The notes below the pieces were generated by a model. It did not search any database. It had not been told where the DNA came from and worked only from the letters and a program-made list of their open reading frames with translations. A program made the translations under genes and the position numbers. Below are positions 20,495-31,814 of a stretch of DNA of 64,000 nucleotides, piece by piece (the first letter of the stretch is position 1; each line of letters opens with the position of its first letter). Origin of the DNA: Salvia splendens (lineage: Eukaryota; Streptophyta; Magnoliopsida; Lamiales; Lamiaceae). Location: positions 31,201,208 to 31,265,207 of the forward strand of contig NC_056035.1 in assembly GCF_004379255.2 (NCBI RefSeq). The letters run 5' to 3'.

Positions 20495-21621
20495 ATGTCC
20501 GGCGACGGAAACTCTAGTCGTGGTGGCTCCGGCGGGTTTGTCATCAACGCATTCGGCGACTGGGGGGGTATGTACAATGTCCTGGGTGGTGGTTCCGGTT
20601 CGTCGACGCCGGGCAGCCAGGGTTCGGCGACGCCGAGGGGTACCAACCACCCCATTTTGATGTGGATGCATACGTCCGTCCCTCCGCCCCGATGTATTCG
20701 AAGGGAATATCCCAGATTCGGGAGGATTATTCGGTTGAACCCACTTCGGAAGGAGGCCGAGGCGGTGGAAGCTCTAGGGCGGAGGCGGACGAGGAGGAGG
20801 ATATAGGTCGGCATCCGTACAGCCCCAAGGAAACGTTGGCTGTGTACAACGCCTGGATCAGCGTCTCGTACGATCCTATCGTCGGGAATCAACAATCCCG
20901 GAAGTGCTTATGGGAAAAGGTCACCAAGGCCTACCACGAGATTAAGCTGAAGGGGTCCCGCCGCCGCACATTTAAGATTCTTCGCGCTCACTTTGACTGA
21001 GTCGACAGAGAGTTCAAAAAATTCTGCGTCATCTACAAGAGTGAAGCGGCTCATTACCGAAGCGGAGCCACGGGAGCCGACATTCTGAGGTCGGCTCTGA
21101 GAGTCTACTTCGATGACACCGCCAAACAATTCAAACATGTCGATGTTTGGGAGGTCGTCAAAGACGAGGAAAGGAGGGCCGGGGATGTCCGGTCCAGCTC
21201 GGGCTCGACCTTGAAGCGCACGAAGCACACGGCGGGTGGCCAATACTCATCTAGTGATTGCGGTTCGGGTAGCGCCGCACAAGAGTTTTCCTCGCATGAG
21301 GTTGAGGGCACGGGAGACGATGCCGGGGGGTCCTCCCGTGGGCGCCGCCGGCCGCAAGAGAGAAATGCGGCGAAGGCGGCTAGAGGGAGGAGGGGCCGAG
21401 CCGAATCAAGCCAGGCGGGCTTGGGCTCAGGGGCACCCTCGAACTCCCTAATGTCTATGTACATGACTGCCACAATGGCGGACACTTCCCGCATGACGCC
21501 TCCCCAATACCAAACCTATCTTGCCGGAATTGAGTTTATGACAAGACAACTTGGTATTCCGCCTACAGGTGACTTCAGTGCACCTTCACCGCCTTCGGGG
21601 GATGATTCACGGCCGGAGTAG
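20495..21621 (+). pseudogene. Harbinger ORF1 (Myb/SANT-like, NAM-associated) with frameshift and stop
   Basis: The frame begins MSGDGNSSRGGSGGFVINA. It shifts near 20635 into the frame reading GYQPPHFDVDAYVRPSAP, then meets TGA at 20998. It continues in the same frame (VDREFKKFCVIYKSEAAHY) to a stop at 21621. The SANT-like part reads YSPKETLAVYNAWISVSYDP and DIGRHP. The later part (FDDTAKQFKHVDVWEVVKDE) is the signature of plant PIF ORF1 proteins, which bind element ends and help the transposase. The tail is rich in basic and Gly residues. At least one frameshift and one nonsense codon make it a pseudogene. Confidence 0.8.
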
Positions 21622-22127
21622 TTTTTTTTTTCTATAAAATTGTATTTTAAATTATGTATTTTTTTTAGGATTTTAATTATGTGTTTTTTTTATTTTTTTG
21701 AATTTTAAGTTGTATTTTTATTTTATGTTGTAATTTTATTTTATTTAATGAAGTGTGTTTTTAATTAATTGAATTTGTTGGAAATAAAAATAAAAAATGA
21801 AAATGAAAATGAATAGTAATATAAGAGATGGTTAAGAGACGGATAAGAGATGGAGGATTGCTGGTTATGTCCCTTGGTTAAGAGATGGAGTAAAAAGTAC
21901 AGTGAGGCCCAAGAATAGTAATTTAAGAGACGGTTAAGGGACGGATAAGAGACAGCGTTGCAGATGGCCTTAAAACATTTATTATTTACAACTTTGTCTA
22001 TTTTTTTGGACGGAGGGAATATAATTTTATGAGGAATTTTACAAAATCTTAATTGCATTTGTACAAATAAAAAAATTGAAATTTATATTATATTCATACT
22101 ACATTTTTTTAAATAGCCAAATACATA

Positions 22128-22551
22128 CTCCTGCCAAAACAAGACAGATTTTATCGTTTTGGGTTTTTCGCCAATTAACTTTTTTTCGTTTTTAGTAAAT
22201 AGGTCACATCCTCCACTAACTTATTACACTCACGTTCTACTATATACTCCCTTCATCCTATTTAAAGTGGAGTATTTCTATTCCCTCACAAGATTTCATA
22301 TACTGTTGTTTTGTGAGTTAAGTGGAGAATAAAGTAAGAGATAGTAAAAAAGTAGAGATACTGATAATTTCTAATTTTAAAAAAGTATCATTTAAAGTGA
22401 GTTATTTTAAAAGGAAAATAATTCAATTTGAGAAGGAGCATAAAAATGAGCCCACGTACCACTAACTATTTTATTTCTTTTCTTTATAAAATCAAAAAAA
22501 TTCTTAAAACTCGTGTCGACTCAAAATATGTCTTTTGGCTAACGGATGGAG
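22128..22551. mobile_element. Two nested Stowaway-like MITEs
   Basis: The outer element runs from CTCCTGCCAAAACAAGACAG to GGCTAACGGATGGAG with TA flanks. An inner element at about 22247-22440 (CTCCCTTCATCCTATTTAAA ... TTTGAGAAGGAG) interrupts it. The inner family matches the outer MITE at 13899-14337. Confidence 0.7.
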
Positions 22552-24899
22552 TATTATGTGAAGTATGATCTCCTTCAAATCTTTGCTTTACAGATACATA
22601 AAGAATCTAATTGAATGAATGAAAGAACAGAGAAGGATTTTTCTTTAACCCAGTCACTCCAACTCTAAGTCTTGCATCAGAACTTCAACGCCACGCTTTG
22701 TAATAAGTGAAAAAAAATATATCACATGTAAATATTCTTAAATTTTAACAAATATTATTATTATTATTCAATATATATCACCAAACTTAGCAGATTACAC
22801 AAATATAATCCCCACGCCCACACCAAGACCAAGAGAGATACGATTATATAGCTATTCCCTATAGTAGGATTAGCTATCAAATTGCAACAATTTTAAAAAA
22901 CAAAAGTTGATTAAAAGATATGTTCCTAGCATGTGGAATGCCAAAAAAATAAGTCATTATTGGGTTTTATAATATTAGAGAGAGAGTTTTGATTTGGAAC
23001 TTTAGCTTTTGGAGGAAAGCGGATGAGTGGGAAGTTTCTCATCCCCTAATCTCAAATCTCGATGATAAATATTCTTTACTTTAATTTTTTATTATTTCCT
23101 ATCTCCAATCACACCCTTGATCATTTATCATGATTCCATTATCTGTTGTCTAACTCTTATTTTAAACCTTCTCTATTAAAATATTAATCACAAGGTTGGC
23201 TAAGATTGATTTAATTTAATCTATCAGACGAAATAACCTCAATTTTATATGATTATTTCAAAATTCAACTTATTTCATTCATTATCCTTGACTGCAATAA
23301 TTTCATTGAATTTCGGACAATTTAAAAGAAATGGGATAACAATATTGTTTTAAATTTATTCATTATATGTTACCTATTTAGATTATTAAATTAGTTTGGA
23401 AAAGTGGTAAGGAATCCCACATTATTGAGAACGTCATATTCACTTGATTAAACATTGTATTAAAATAGCAACAATTAAAAGGCGTAATCAGACCACTAAA
23501 AACTCTTCAGACGCCAAAAAAATTGAAAGGGGTTTATACTGTCTGCAAAAAGAAAAACCAACTTTTCTTTTCCTTCTATTCAATATTCAACCTTTATAAT
23601 AATCATTATTATCACTTTTTCTATTTTAAATTTTTGCAGCAGCTTTTTTTAGCAAAGAAGAACTTGCCTGGCATATTTACTTCAATTGCTTAAATGGCTG
23701 AAATTTAGTAATAAAAATAGAAATAGTGTATGTATATGGAGTGGGGTCTTCCTAACACAACACCTCTAAATACAATGCACTGATTAAATTAAAGAAATAT
23801 AATTAATATTAGTATATGACTAGCAACAGCTAACTCATCTCTTCTTTTCTTTCTCATACACAACACATGCTCATACACAAATCCAGCCTGTCCACCTTAA
23901 TTATTTTATGAAATCCCCATGATTTTTATTTGATTTGTTGTTTCTCCAAAGAAAGAGGCATAGGACTTTGTATCCTGCCCTCTGTGCTAGGATTATTCAA
24001 ATGTAACACACCATCTACATATCTTGTCATAACCTTTTAGATTTTCATTTGTTGTTCTTTTTTGAAGTTGAGTTGTATTGTCCGAAATTCGACGTCGGGT
24101 TGCCATTTGTATGAAATCTGGAGCATGATGATCATCAGCTGGCTGGCTTGTTTGCTTGCGGGATTCATTTCTTTTTCTTGAGAGATAAAAAGAAGAAAAT
24201 CTTGTTCTGTTTTTTAATGTGTTGATGATCATTGTTTGAAGATATGCAATGAGATTCATACCCGAATTCGACGTTCATTTCCAGGTAATAGATGTTTTCC
24301 TTCATTCTGATCTTGAATTAAAGATGAATGCATCGTGATAGTACTGTTTTTCTTCCTTTATCAGGCAAAAAAAGACAGATCTAATTTTCTTATTCGAGAA
24401 TTGTAAATTTGTGTTTGAAAATGTAGTTTTCCTAAACAAGAATAGATGGCATTAGATCACTACTGGAATCCATTCATGAAAAAGAATTCTAAGCCTCTCT
24501 TTTTGACTTTATTTTTTCATGTGTGCAACAACTTCAAAAGGCATCTAATTTTTAAGATAAAACCACTAATTTTAATACATTATCTTCTCCACACACTAAC
24601 TCAAAGTCCCATGAAAGGAATCGATGATGTTAACACGCATAGTTAGGCGAAGAAAAATCCCTTCTTGAAATGACACAACCCAAATTAAAAAAATATCTGC
24701 ATGAGGTTGTAAATTTGTAATAGTAATGTTTTAGTACACTATTAAATCCTCAAATATGAGCAAAGAATCAATAATATTAGGGTCCCCCTCTCTCTCTTTT
24801 GACAATTTGTACCACTAATGATTTGGTTTTTGAGATAGTTTGTTAAGTTTTTCCCTTGTTGAAATCTAAGTGGCCACAATCTTTTGTCTATTTTCAGTC
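22552..24899 (+). promoter_or_regulatory. Upstream region and spliced 5' leader of the coiled-coil gene
   Basis: AT-rich and gene-free to about 23900. A plausible 5'-UTR exon ends TTCATTTCCAG before GTAATAG at about 24284, and the acceptor TATTTTCAG lies 2 bases before the start codon at 24900. A short upstream frame (MRFIPEFDVHFQ) would stop right after the splice, so it could act as an upstream ORF. Both points are inference. Confidence 0.4.
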
Positions 24900-25450
24900 A
24901 TGACAACCAAAATTGAGCATTCCATAATAAACAAAACTCCCCACTATTATCCAAAGCCATCTCTCATGGATAGGTTTCTTGAATCCCAAAAAATTGAATC
25001 CATGAGAAAGAAGATGCTGATGCAAGAACAACTCTTCAAGCACCAGGTACACCTCTCCCTCCCTATAAACAACTTCTCAAAAAAATAAAATAACTATTGT
25101 TCCTAGTAACAAAAAGTGATCTTATAAATTAAATTCAGGTGCAAGAGCTGCATAGGCTCTACAATCAGCAGAAGAAGATGATGCAAGAGATCGAAAACGG
25201 GCTAAAACAGCAGAAGGAGACGAGAGACGTGACTGAACCCGAGGGCACTCCATCATCGAGCACACATCGATTTGAAGATGAGGTGGAGGTGGAGCTAACG
25301 CTGAGCATCGGGCATTGCACGAGGAAACGAAGATCGAAGAGCGCGGAGATTCAAGGCTCCGATGTTGCTTCTTCGTCCTCCACCGGTGTGTATGAAGAAA
25401 CAAGGCGGCCGCATTGGCTGCTGCAGGATCTCAGCTTGAACAGAACATGA
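24900..25450 (+). CDS. Unnamed plant-specific coiled-coil protein, two exons
   Basis: Exons 24900-25046 and 25139-25450 give 151-152 residues. The start MTTKIEHSIINKTPHYYPKP was chosen because it directly follows a leader-intron acceptor. A charged helix with heptad character runs from about residue 30 to 75 (DRFLESQKIESMRKKMLMQE, then VQELHRLYNQQKKMMQEI) and is predicted to form a coiled coil. A Ser/Glu-rich middle with EVEVELTLSIG and a basic KRRSKS stretch follows. The C-terminus PHWLLQDLSLNRT is a conserved ending that I have seen in a family of uncharacterised plant proteins. LTLSIG and DLSLN resemble LxLxL (EAR-like) motifs, which might suggest a transcription-related role, but no function is known to me. 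Confidence 0.75.
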
Positions 25451-26270
25451 TCTCTTTTTTTTTTACTTTCTTAACTTAATTAACAGATGCTGAGATTCAG
25501 TTGGTGTTTTTAGATGATGCAATTATTTGTACAAACTGTCTAACACTTCTAATTCTCTAGTTTAAAAAAGTGTTTTTTAACGCCCCTGACTTTTCGCATC
25601 TTTTATTTTGATTATTCTAGAAAGAGCTTCAAACTCGAACGCCGTCCTTATTATATTTCGAGAATTTATGAAGGAGTTGTTATCCAAGAACCTAATTACT
25701 ATTTTGCCATTTATGAATCAAGAGCCCAAGTCTTTCCATGTTTTATTTTCAATTAGGCAATCAAAGTGAAGAAAGCTTCGATCGAACTAGACGATTAAAG
25801 GAGCATTGGATGTATACGACCGATCAAGAGAATTTTCGATTTTCATTTAATACAAAAGAAATCAAATCCAAATAAGCAATCAAGTCCATAATGATATAAA
25901 ATACAAGTGTTGGGCTATGTCTTTTTTTTCTCTTGAGCCCAAATTCTTTTATGCTCGGCCCAATAGTTGAAGATCAGCCACTTGAAGCCCACCTATCTCT
26001 TTCCCACTTCCTGCAGTGAGCAAACAAAGCCATTTAATACCAAGACCTGTGCAGCCACCGTATTAGTAGAAATGAGACAGCCATGCTTTTCCAACAGCCT
26101 GCAAACCTGAAGCATTCAAACAAGGAGGAGTTATTAAAGATAAGTACATATACACAAAATGTCAAAAGTAGTTAACGAAAGCCAAGGAAGAGCTGGCTGT
26201 TCCTAATCAAAATCTTGACCAAATTCCAAAAAGTTACAGGAGCTGCAACAAGAACACAATCTCCATGTAA
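25451..26270. other. Intergenic, no gene seen
   Basis: The 3' flank of the coiled-coil gene and AT-rich sequence. No domain-bearing frame or clear repeat was found before the Harbinger terminus at 26271. Confidence 0.45.
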
Positions 26271-27699
26271 GAGCATCCACAGTGGGACGGATGTCCAGGT
26301 GGATATCTCGACAGACTTCCCAAAAACACCTCCTGCCACGTCATAAGGACATCACACTGCACTGTCACGTCATAAGGACATCCCACTGCACAATGGCGGA
26401 CATCCCCAAGGACATCACGACGGACATCCACAATAATAAAAAATCACAAATTCACCAAATTAAACAATTTACGGAATTAAAATTTCAACACGAATACGGA
26501 GAAAATGCAACCACTTTATTTAAAATAAAAAACATACATAATTATTAAAAAATACATTGTTTAAAAAAAACAACCTCAAGCTTCGACAAATGCGGCCCCC
26601 GTCTCACTCCTCGTCGTCCCCGCAGCCAGTCCCGCCATTTGGGGTTGGGGCATCATCGGCGCCATTCCGGGCATCATCCCGGACATCGGTGCACTTCCGC
26701 CGGCATTTCCTCCAACTTTAACGGGAAAAGTCGTCGTTTGTGACTCGCTCGTGGCGGGGAATCACTATCGTAGTGCTCCATTTATCTTCAAAAGAAATGA
26801 AAGTAGAGAAAGAAACTCGTTAAAACAAGTGATGCGAATGAAATGAAGTTCAACGCAGAGTTGTTAGGGTCGCGGGGCGCACCGGGTCGATGGGGTGAAA
26901 ATTCAGGTCGCGGGTCGACGAGTCGACGGGGTCGAGAGACCCACAAAGCTAGGTTAATTTTTTTGCCTTTTAATATTAAATAAAATAAATATATTGCTCT
27001 AATGTTTATAATATATCAAATAATATAAATGTAGACGCAATTCATGTGAATAGAGATAAAACGGAAAATAGAAATGATCAAAATATCAAAACAATTCATA
27101 AGTCATAACACAATAAATAATTGAAACCATTGTCTGAAAATATCAAAACAAAGGAATATATGAAGGGTGGCGGCAACAGATCTTTGAATTGTTTATTTGT
27201 TTAGGAGTGAAGAGGCCGAATTCTAAAGTGTAGAAAGTAGGTTTGAAAAGTTTGATGTGGTGCATGCATATATATAGAGAATTGTGATTGAGAGAGTCAG
27301 AAAACATGTGAGAGATTTGAGAAAATCAGAGATAGCATGTGTTTAGGGCGACCCAGGCGACTCACTCGACCCAGGCGACCCACTCGACCCAGGCGACCCA
27401 CTCGACCCAGCGGCGACCCTATATCTCGATCGACCCACCCATGTTGGGGCGGTGATGGTCTCGACCCAGGCAACCCGGGCGACCCGAACGACATTTTGAC
27501 AACACTGGTTCAACGAGAGGTATATATAGAGTTTTTTTTAAAATTAAAAATCGGGACGTCCGTCGTGGCACCGCAATGGCGGACGTCCCGACGGACGTCG
27601 TCGGAAAGCCGCGGAACTCCGGTGTCCGCAAGCGACGTCCGCGTCCACCGGGTTTACGCCATTAGGTGGACGTCCCGCGCAGACGCCCGCCGGATGCTC
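26271..27699 (-). mobile_element. Harbinger deletion derivative of the ORF1-only family
   Basis: The left end GAGCATCCACAGTGGGACGG and the right end CCGCCGGATGCTC are flanked by TAA on both sides. About 200 bp at each end closely match, in reverse orientation, the termini of the element at 53672-55617. Between them survives only the start of ORF1 (the MMP-rich part, complement of about 26610-26780) and its last codons. Most of ORF1 is deleted. A 652-bp hAT element has inserted at 26856. Confidence 0.85.
26856..27507. mobile_element. hAT-type non-autonomous element
   Basis: It begins CAGAGTTGTTAGGGTCG and ends ACAACACTG, so inverted ends read CAG(A/T)GTTGT. The flanking 8 bp are identical, GTTCAACG at 26848-26855 and 27508-27515, a perfect hAT target duplication. 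Both subterminal regions are rich in CGACCC/GGGTCG, including four copies of ACCCAGGCGACTC-like units at 27350-27415. No coding capacity. Confidence 0.88.
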
Positions 27700-29382
27700 T
27701 AAGTCCTTGGAGTACAATCTGCGGCCGAAGTACTACTCAATTAATGATAAAGTAATAAGCAACAACTAAAAAGGAGAGCCAAAAAGATACCAAATCAGCT
27801 CCAATAAAGCCACGAGTACACACTACAAAGGCTGTCACAACAGCTAGCAAGAAGCCAAGAAGGGGCGGACTTCCTTGGCCATACCGGAAACAGCCAACAA
27901 AGACCAAAGGGACAGGATCCCTCTTTGGCAGAGATTAAGGCAGACCCAATCCCAACAAGCTGCAATCCCTCTGCCAAAATCCCAACAACAAGCAGATTTT
28001 CAGCCTATATATATGTGCCTCCATCCAGTCCCAACTCTTTCTCACACCAATTGCAAAATCTAAAAATCATAATCAAAGTAGCAGTAGCTAGAGTATGCAG
28101 CAAGAGAAACACAACTGATCAGGTGAAAATCATCTCCTTTCTCAGCATTTAGTTGCATATCACATATACTTATTAGTATAACTGCAATACACAATCTTTC
28201 CCCAATAACATCCATGTCAATGATTATTCTTCTGTCACCACATCCATGTCAATGATTATTGCTACCAAAAATGTAATCCCAGCAACACCCTTTTGCATCA
28301 CATATATAGCTCAAGAACATAGGAGCATGCTTTAAAACCCCACATCATAACAGATCAAGGAGTGAAACTTAGGAAACAACAAAACAATTGTTGACGAATG
28401 CAGCTGAGAGAGAGAAATATGGAGTTAGATGTCGACGGAGAGCGATAGTAGCGCTACTGCAGCAGCACCGCCTTACGGAGAGATCGCCGACGAGCCGGAG
28501 AGAGAGCTGCTAGCCGGCGAATAGAACCGTAGGCGCAGCGGCTGACCTTGAGGAGAACAAAATAGAAGGAGAAAGGTAGATGGCGACGCCGGTGTGATAA
28601 CCGGCAGCCTTAGACGCCGACGCTGAGTAGAAAAGACGACCGGCGATTTCGCCGATGAGAGGGGTAGGAGGCGCCGCTGATTTCAATTTAGGGTCCCTAC
28701 CCTAGTTTTGAATTTGGGGATGCAAGAGAGATAGATAGTTACCGATGGATGTGAGGAGAGTAAATTTCATGTGCATTCTTTAATTATTAGGCCATTCTAT
28801 TTTATTTGACTTGTTTGATAGCCCATGGAGGATAAAAAGGGCTCAGTTAGTAATCAAGGAATGGAGGGCCCGTGGGCCAATATTTGTTATCACTAATAGC
28901 CGTTTGATAGGCAAGATAGCAGTTGGGCCGAGGAATGGAATAATGGACTGCCTTGTTTGATTAATTAAAGTGAGTTTCAATTTAGTTTATGTGCTGTGCC
29001 AGAAGAATTACATTATTTGGACCAAGTTGTTAAGGAGTTTAGCTTAATTCTCTAATTCTCGGATAAAGTATTAAGTTATCTAGGATGAAGTTGGAGACGC
29101 GAATGGTCGATCGGCATCACCCCGCGACACCTCGGGCGGCCGCTAAGGAAAATAGAAGGGAAGATGGAGACGATGTTCTCAAGTCACAGAAATAATTAAG
29201 TCTAATAAAGAAGTGCTATTAATTGAATTTCCTGATTTAATTAATATGTATAAAAGAAATTAATTAGGAGACATGAATTCTTATTAAAGGTTTAAGTTTT
29301 CTTTAAGTCTAATTAGTAGTTATTTTGTTTTCAAGAGTTATACATAGAAATTCGAGCAACTAGTTGAATCGAGCATTGGAGT
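27700..29382. other. Intergenic; possible unassigned transcript
   Basis: A TATA-like CCTATATATATGTG at about 28000 is followed by a pyrimidine-rich leader-like stretch and a good splice donor (ATCAG|GTGAAA, about 28120). A GC-rich block at 28400-28700 contains a 31-codon frame starting MSTESDSSATAAAPPYGE. No protein family was recognised. It could be a noncoding or short-peptide transcript or a gene remnant. Confidence 0.3.
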
Positions 29383-30657
29383 TAAGCATGCACAAACCGA
29401 ATCTGCCCGGCGGTTAACCGGCGGTTCGGAACCGCCAGTTCATGAACCGGAATTGGGACCGGAACCAGCGGGTCGAACCAGCTGGCGGTTCGGCGGTTCA
29501 AGCGGGCCTGTTCAGGTTCGGAAAAATGATGAACCGTAACCGGCGGTTCAACCGAATTAAAAAAAATATTTATAAAAATTGATTTTTATATTTTAAAACA
29601 ATTTTTACAAATAAATGAATACAAGAAATTCATAATAGCCCATATATATTTGATGGGCTTGCGAATTTATGAAACCATTCTTGGTTGTTTCTCTTTTACA
29701 GAGACATCCTTGAATGTTTTATGTTTCACTTTCGATGTAGGACAAAATCATTCTTGGTTGTTTCTCTTTTATAGAGACATCCTTGAATGTTTTATGTTTC
29801 ACTTTCGATGTGGGACAAATATGTTGAAGTATATTCTTTTATAACTACATATTTAGAGCATTCATTCATCTTTTTTCACATCTTCTATTATTATAATTTA
29901 ACCACAAATATTATTATATAAACTATTATTCATTAGTTCTTATCATTAATGATTTGTTTATGTTTATAAATTTATGTATATGTTAACTAATAAATAATAT
30001 TATACACATTGAAAGAATAATTCTTATACAAATTGTATAAATCTAACAATAATTATTATACAAATAAATATTTTCTATATACAAATCATATTTTTCAATA
30101 ATTCTTTATGTTTATCAATCAATAATATATTTGAATAATAATTTTGTTTATATATATTATACAAAACATGAAGAAAGTAGAAGACAAAAGAAAGTTTTGT
30201 ATCCCACATTGGAAAAAGATGAATGAATGCTCTAAACATGTAGTTATAAAAGAATATACTTCAACATATTTGTCCCACATCGAAAGTGAAACATAAAACA
30301 TTCAAGGATGTTTCTATAAAAGAGAAACAACCAAGAATGATTTTGTCCCACATCGAAAGTGAAACATAAAACATTCAAGGATGTCTCTATAAAAGAGAAA
30401 CAACCAAGAATGGTTTCATAAACCCGCAAGTTCATCAAATATATATTGGCTATTATGAATTTCTTGTATTCATTTATTTGTAAAAATTATTTTTAAATAA
30501 AAAATCAATTTTTATAAATAATTTTTTTTAAAATTTTGGTTGAACCGCCGAACCGGCCTGGAACCGGCGGTTCAGACCAAAAACCGGTGGTTTTTTGAAC
30601 CGGGAACCGCCGGTTCATGAACCGGAACCGGCTGTTCGGAACCGTTGTGCATGCCTA
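29383..30657. mobile_element. hAT-type foldback element, 1.27 kb with long inverted arms
   Basis: The ends are TAAGCATGCACAA and the inverted TAGGCATGCACAA. The flanking 8 bp are identical, ATTGGAGT at 29375-29382 and 30658-30665. The two arms, about 29383-29875 and 30215-30657, are near-complete inverted copies of each other, so the same small frame appears on both strands. The outer part repeats CCGGCGGTTC/GAACCGCCGG motifs. The inner arm contains a 67-bp direct duplication. The centre (29876-30214) is unique and AT-rich. No transposase. Confidence 0.9.
30201..30395 (+). promoter_or_regulatory. Three snRNA-type promoter modules in the foldback arm
   Basis: GTCCCACATCG occurs at 30272-30282 and 30345-30355, and a variant ATCCCACATTG at 30201-30211. 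Each is followed by TATAAAAG, after 32 bp, 32 bp and 33 bp respectively (30315, 30388, 30245). This is the layout of plant snRNA promoters: the upstream sequence element RTCCCACATCG and a TATA box at the spacing used for Pol II snRNA genes. At least two modules are mirrored on the minus strand in the left arm (29700-29830). Whether they drive transcription is unknown. Confidence 0.5.
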
Positions 30658-31814
30658 ATTGGAGTCAACCTCCTCGAGTTGAACTTGATGTCTGGTGTGT
30701 GGATATTTGATCACACTAAAACAAACACATCCTTTTAAAGTTATTTGCACGTGGCAAGATTTAATATAATTAGATCAACAAATTTGGTGCATATTAATTG
30801 GTCTTGTGATTCAGATTTTTGTTATTGTTGGAATACATGCAAAATATATATATATATGGTCTATTAGAGTAATACTATCACCCCAGCGGATAACAATTAG
30901 TACCATATATTAGTCATCCGATGCCAAAATAAATGCATCGGATTTAATCTCCCAAGTATCAATACAGAGCAAAATAATGCCAATAAAAGGGTAATTTGGT
31001 CAAACTCTAAATACGCACACCATATATTTTTGTGATTTCCGAATTACTAATAGAGATCCCATCCTAATTTCGTGCGATAGATTAATTAGGTTGATATACC
31101 CATTTTATAGTGTGTTGATCGATATACTTATCTCATTGTATTGATATTTTTAATAAACTATATTGATATTGTTTATTACAACAACGAGAGGAGGTTTATA
31201 TTGCGTGTTTTTACTGAATGTTGATATAGTGGCAAGCCATTGTGGATATACATGTTTGTGTTGATATCAATTAGAATGAGAAGGTACGTAATTAAATCCA
31301 TGAATTTGTTTGTAAGTCAAAGCATTTCATAGAATGTAAGTACGTTATGAATTTCAATTATTCATTTATAAATTTAGACCTTTGCTGGCCCACAAATTCT
31401 CATTGTCTTTAATGTTTTTCTTTACTAGTGTGTTTTTCATTTCCTAGGCCACTCGAAAAGCTCTTTAAATTGCTTAAAAGTGAGATTGTACATGTACGAG
31501 GTATTTGATCAATTATGATTGAAAATAAAATTCTCAAATGCTTTTTGTAGTTTCACAATAGTTGGTGAAATATTTAACGATAATAGCTTGGCTATTTGAG
31601 CGTAACTATGTACACAATATTTTGTTAGAACTCGAAAATCTCATTCTTCATTCTTCATTCTTCATTCTTCACTCTTCACGTTATTACAAGCTCAGTAAAG
31701 TAAGGCACTCCAACAAATTCACATTCTTCCGAATCACACCAAATACATGACTAGTACTTCTTATTTGCAAATATGAACATTCAATAAAAATTAATTTGGT
31801 ATGAAAAAAGAAAT
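30658..31814. other. Intergenic, no gene seen
   Basis: AT-rich sequence in the 3' flank of the peroxidase gene. A short tandem CATTCTT run lies at about 31641-31670. Nothing else is recognisable. Confidence 0.45.

Larger units (their letters stand above)
14996..21969 (+). mobile_element. PIF/Harbinger element with ORF1 only, split by a Mutator-like insertion
   Basis: The left end is GGTCACCCGCAACGC; the inverted right end is GGCCATCTGCAACGC. Both are flanked by TTA, the Harbinger target duplication. Its own DNA is 14996-15393 (a very GC-rich subterminal region with repeated CACTCGCCGGCCCGCG) plus 20300-21969 (a TATA-like TATAAATA, a leader and a decayed ORF1). The middle 4.9 kb is another transposon inserted in its (TA)n run. 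No transposase is present. Confidence 0.75.
14722..22020. mobile_element. Stowaway-like MITE hosting a nested Harbinger and Mutator-like element
   Basis: The left arm (14722-14995) begins TTCATTTCGTCCACAAAAAA and carries the motif AACTTTGTCTATTTTT. The right arm (21970-22020) continues the same sequence and ends TTTTTTTGGACGGAGGGAAT. Removing 14996-21969 plus one TTA copy rejoins the arms into an ordinary MITE of about 325 bp. The borders are accurate to a few bases only. Confidence 0.7.

Noticed and set aside
30201..30395. A true snRNA gene downstream of the USE/TATA modules
   Set aside because: The DNA after each TATA box shows no U1, U2, U4, U5 or U6 sequence and simply repeats the next promoter module.
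29650..30438. Matching 64-residue frames on opposite strands in the foldback element
   Set aside because: They are the two inverted arms read in each direction. The duplicated peptide comes from a 67-bp direct repeat, not from a conserved protein.
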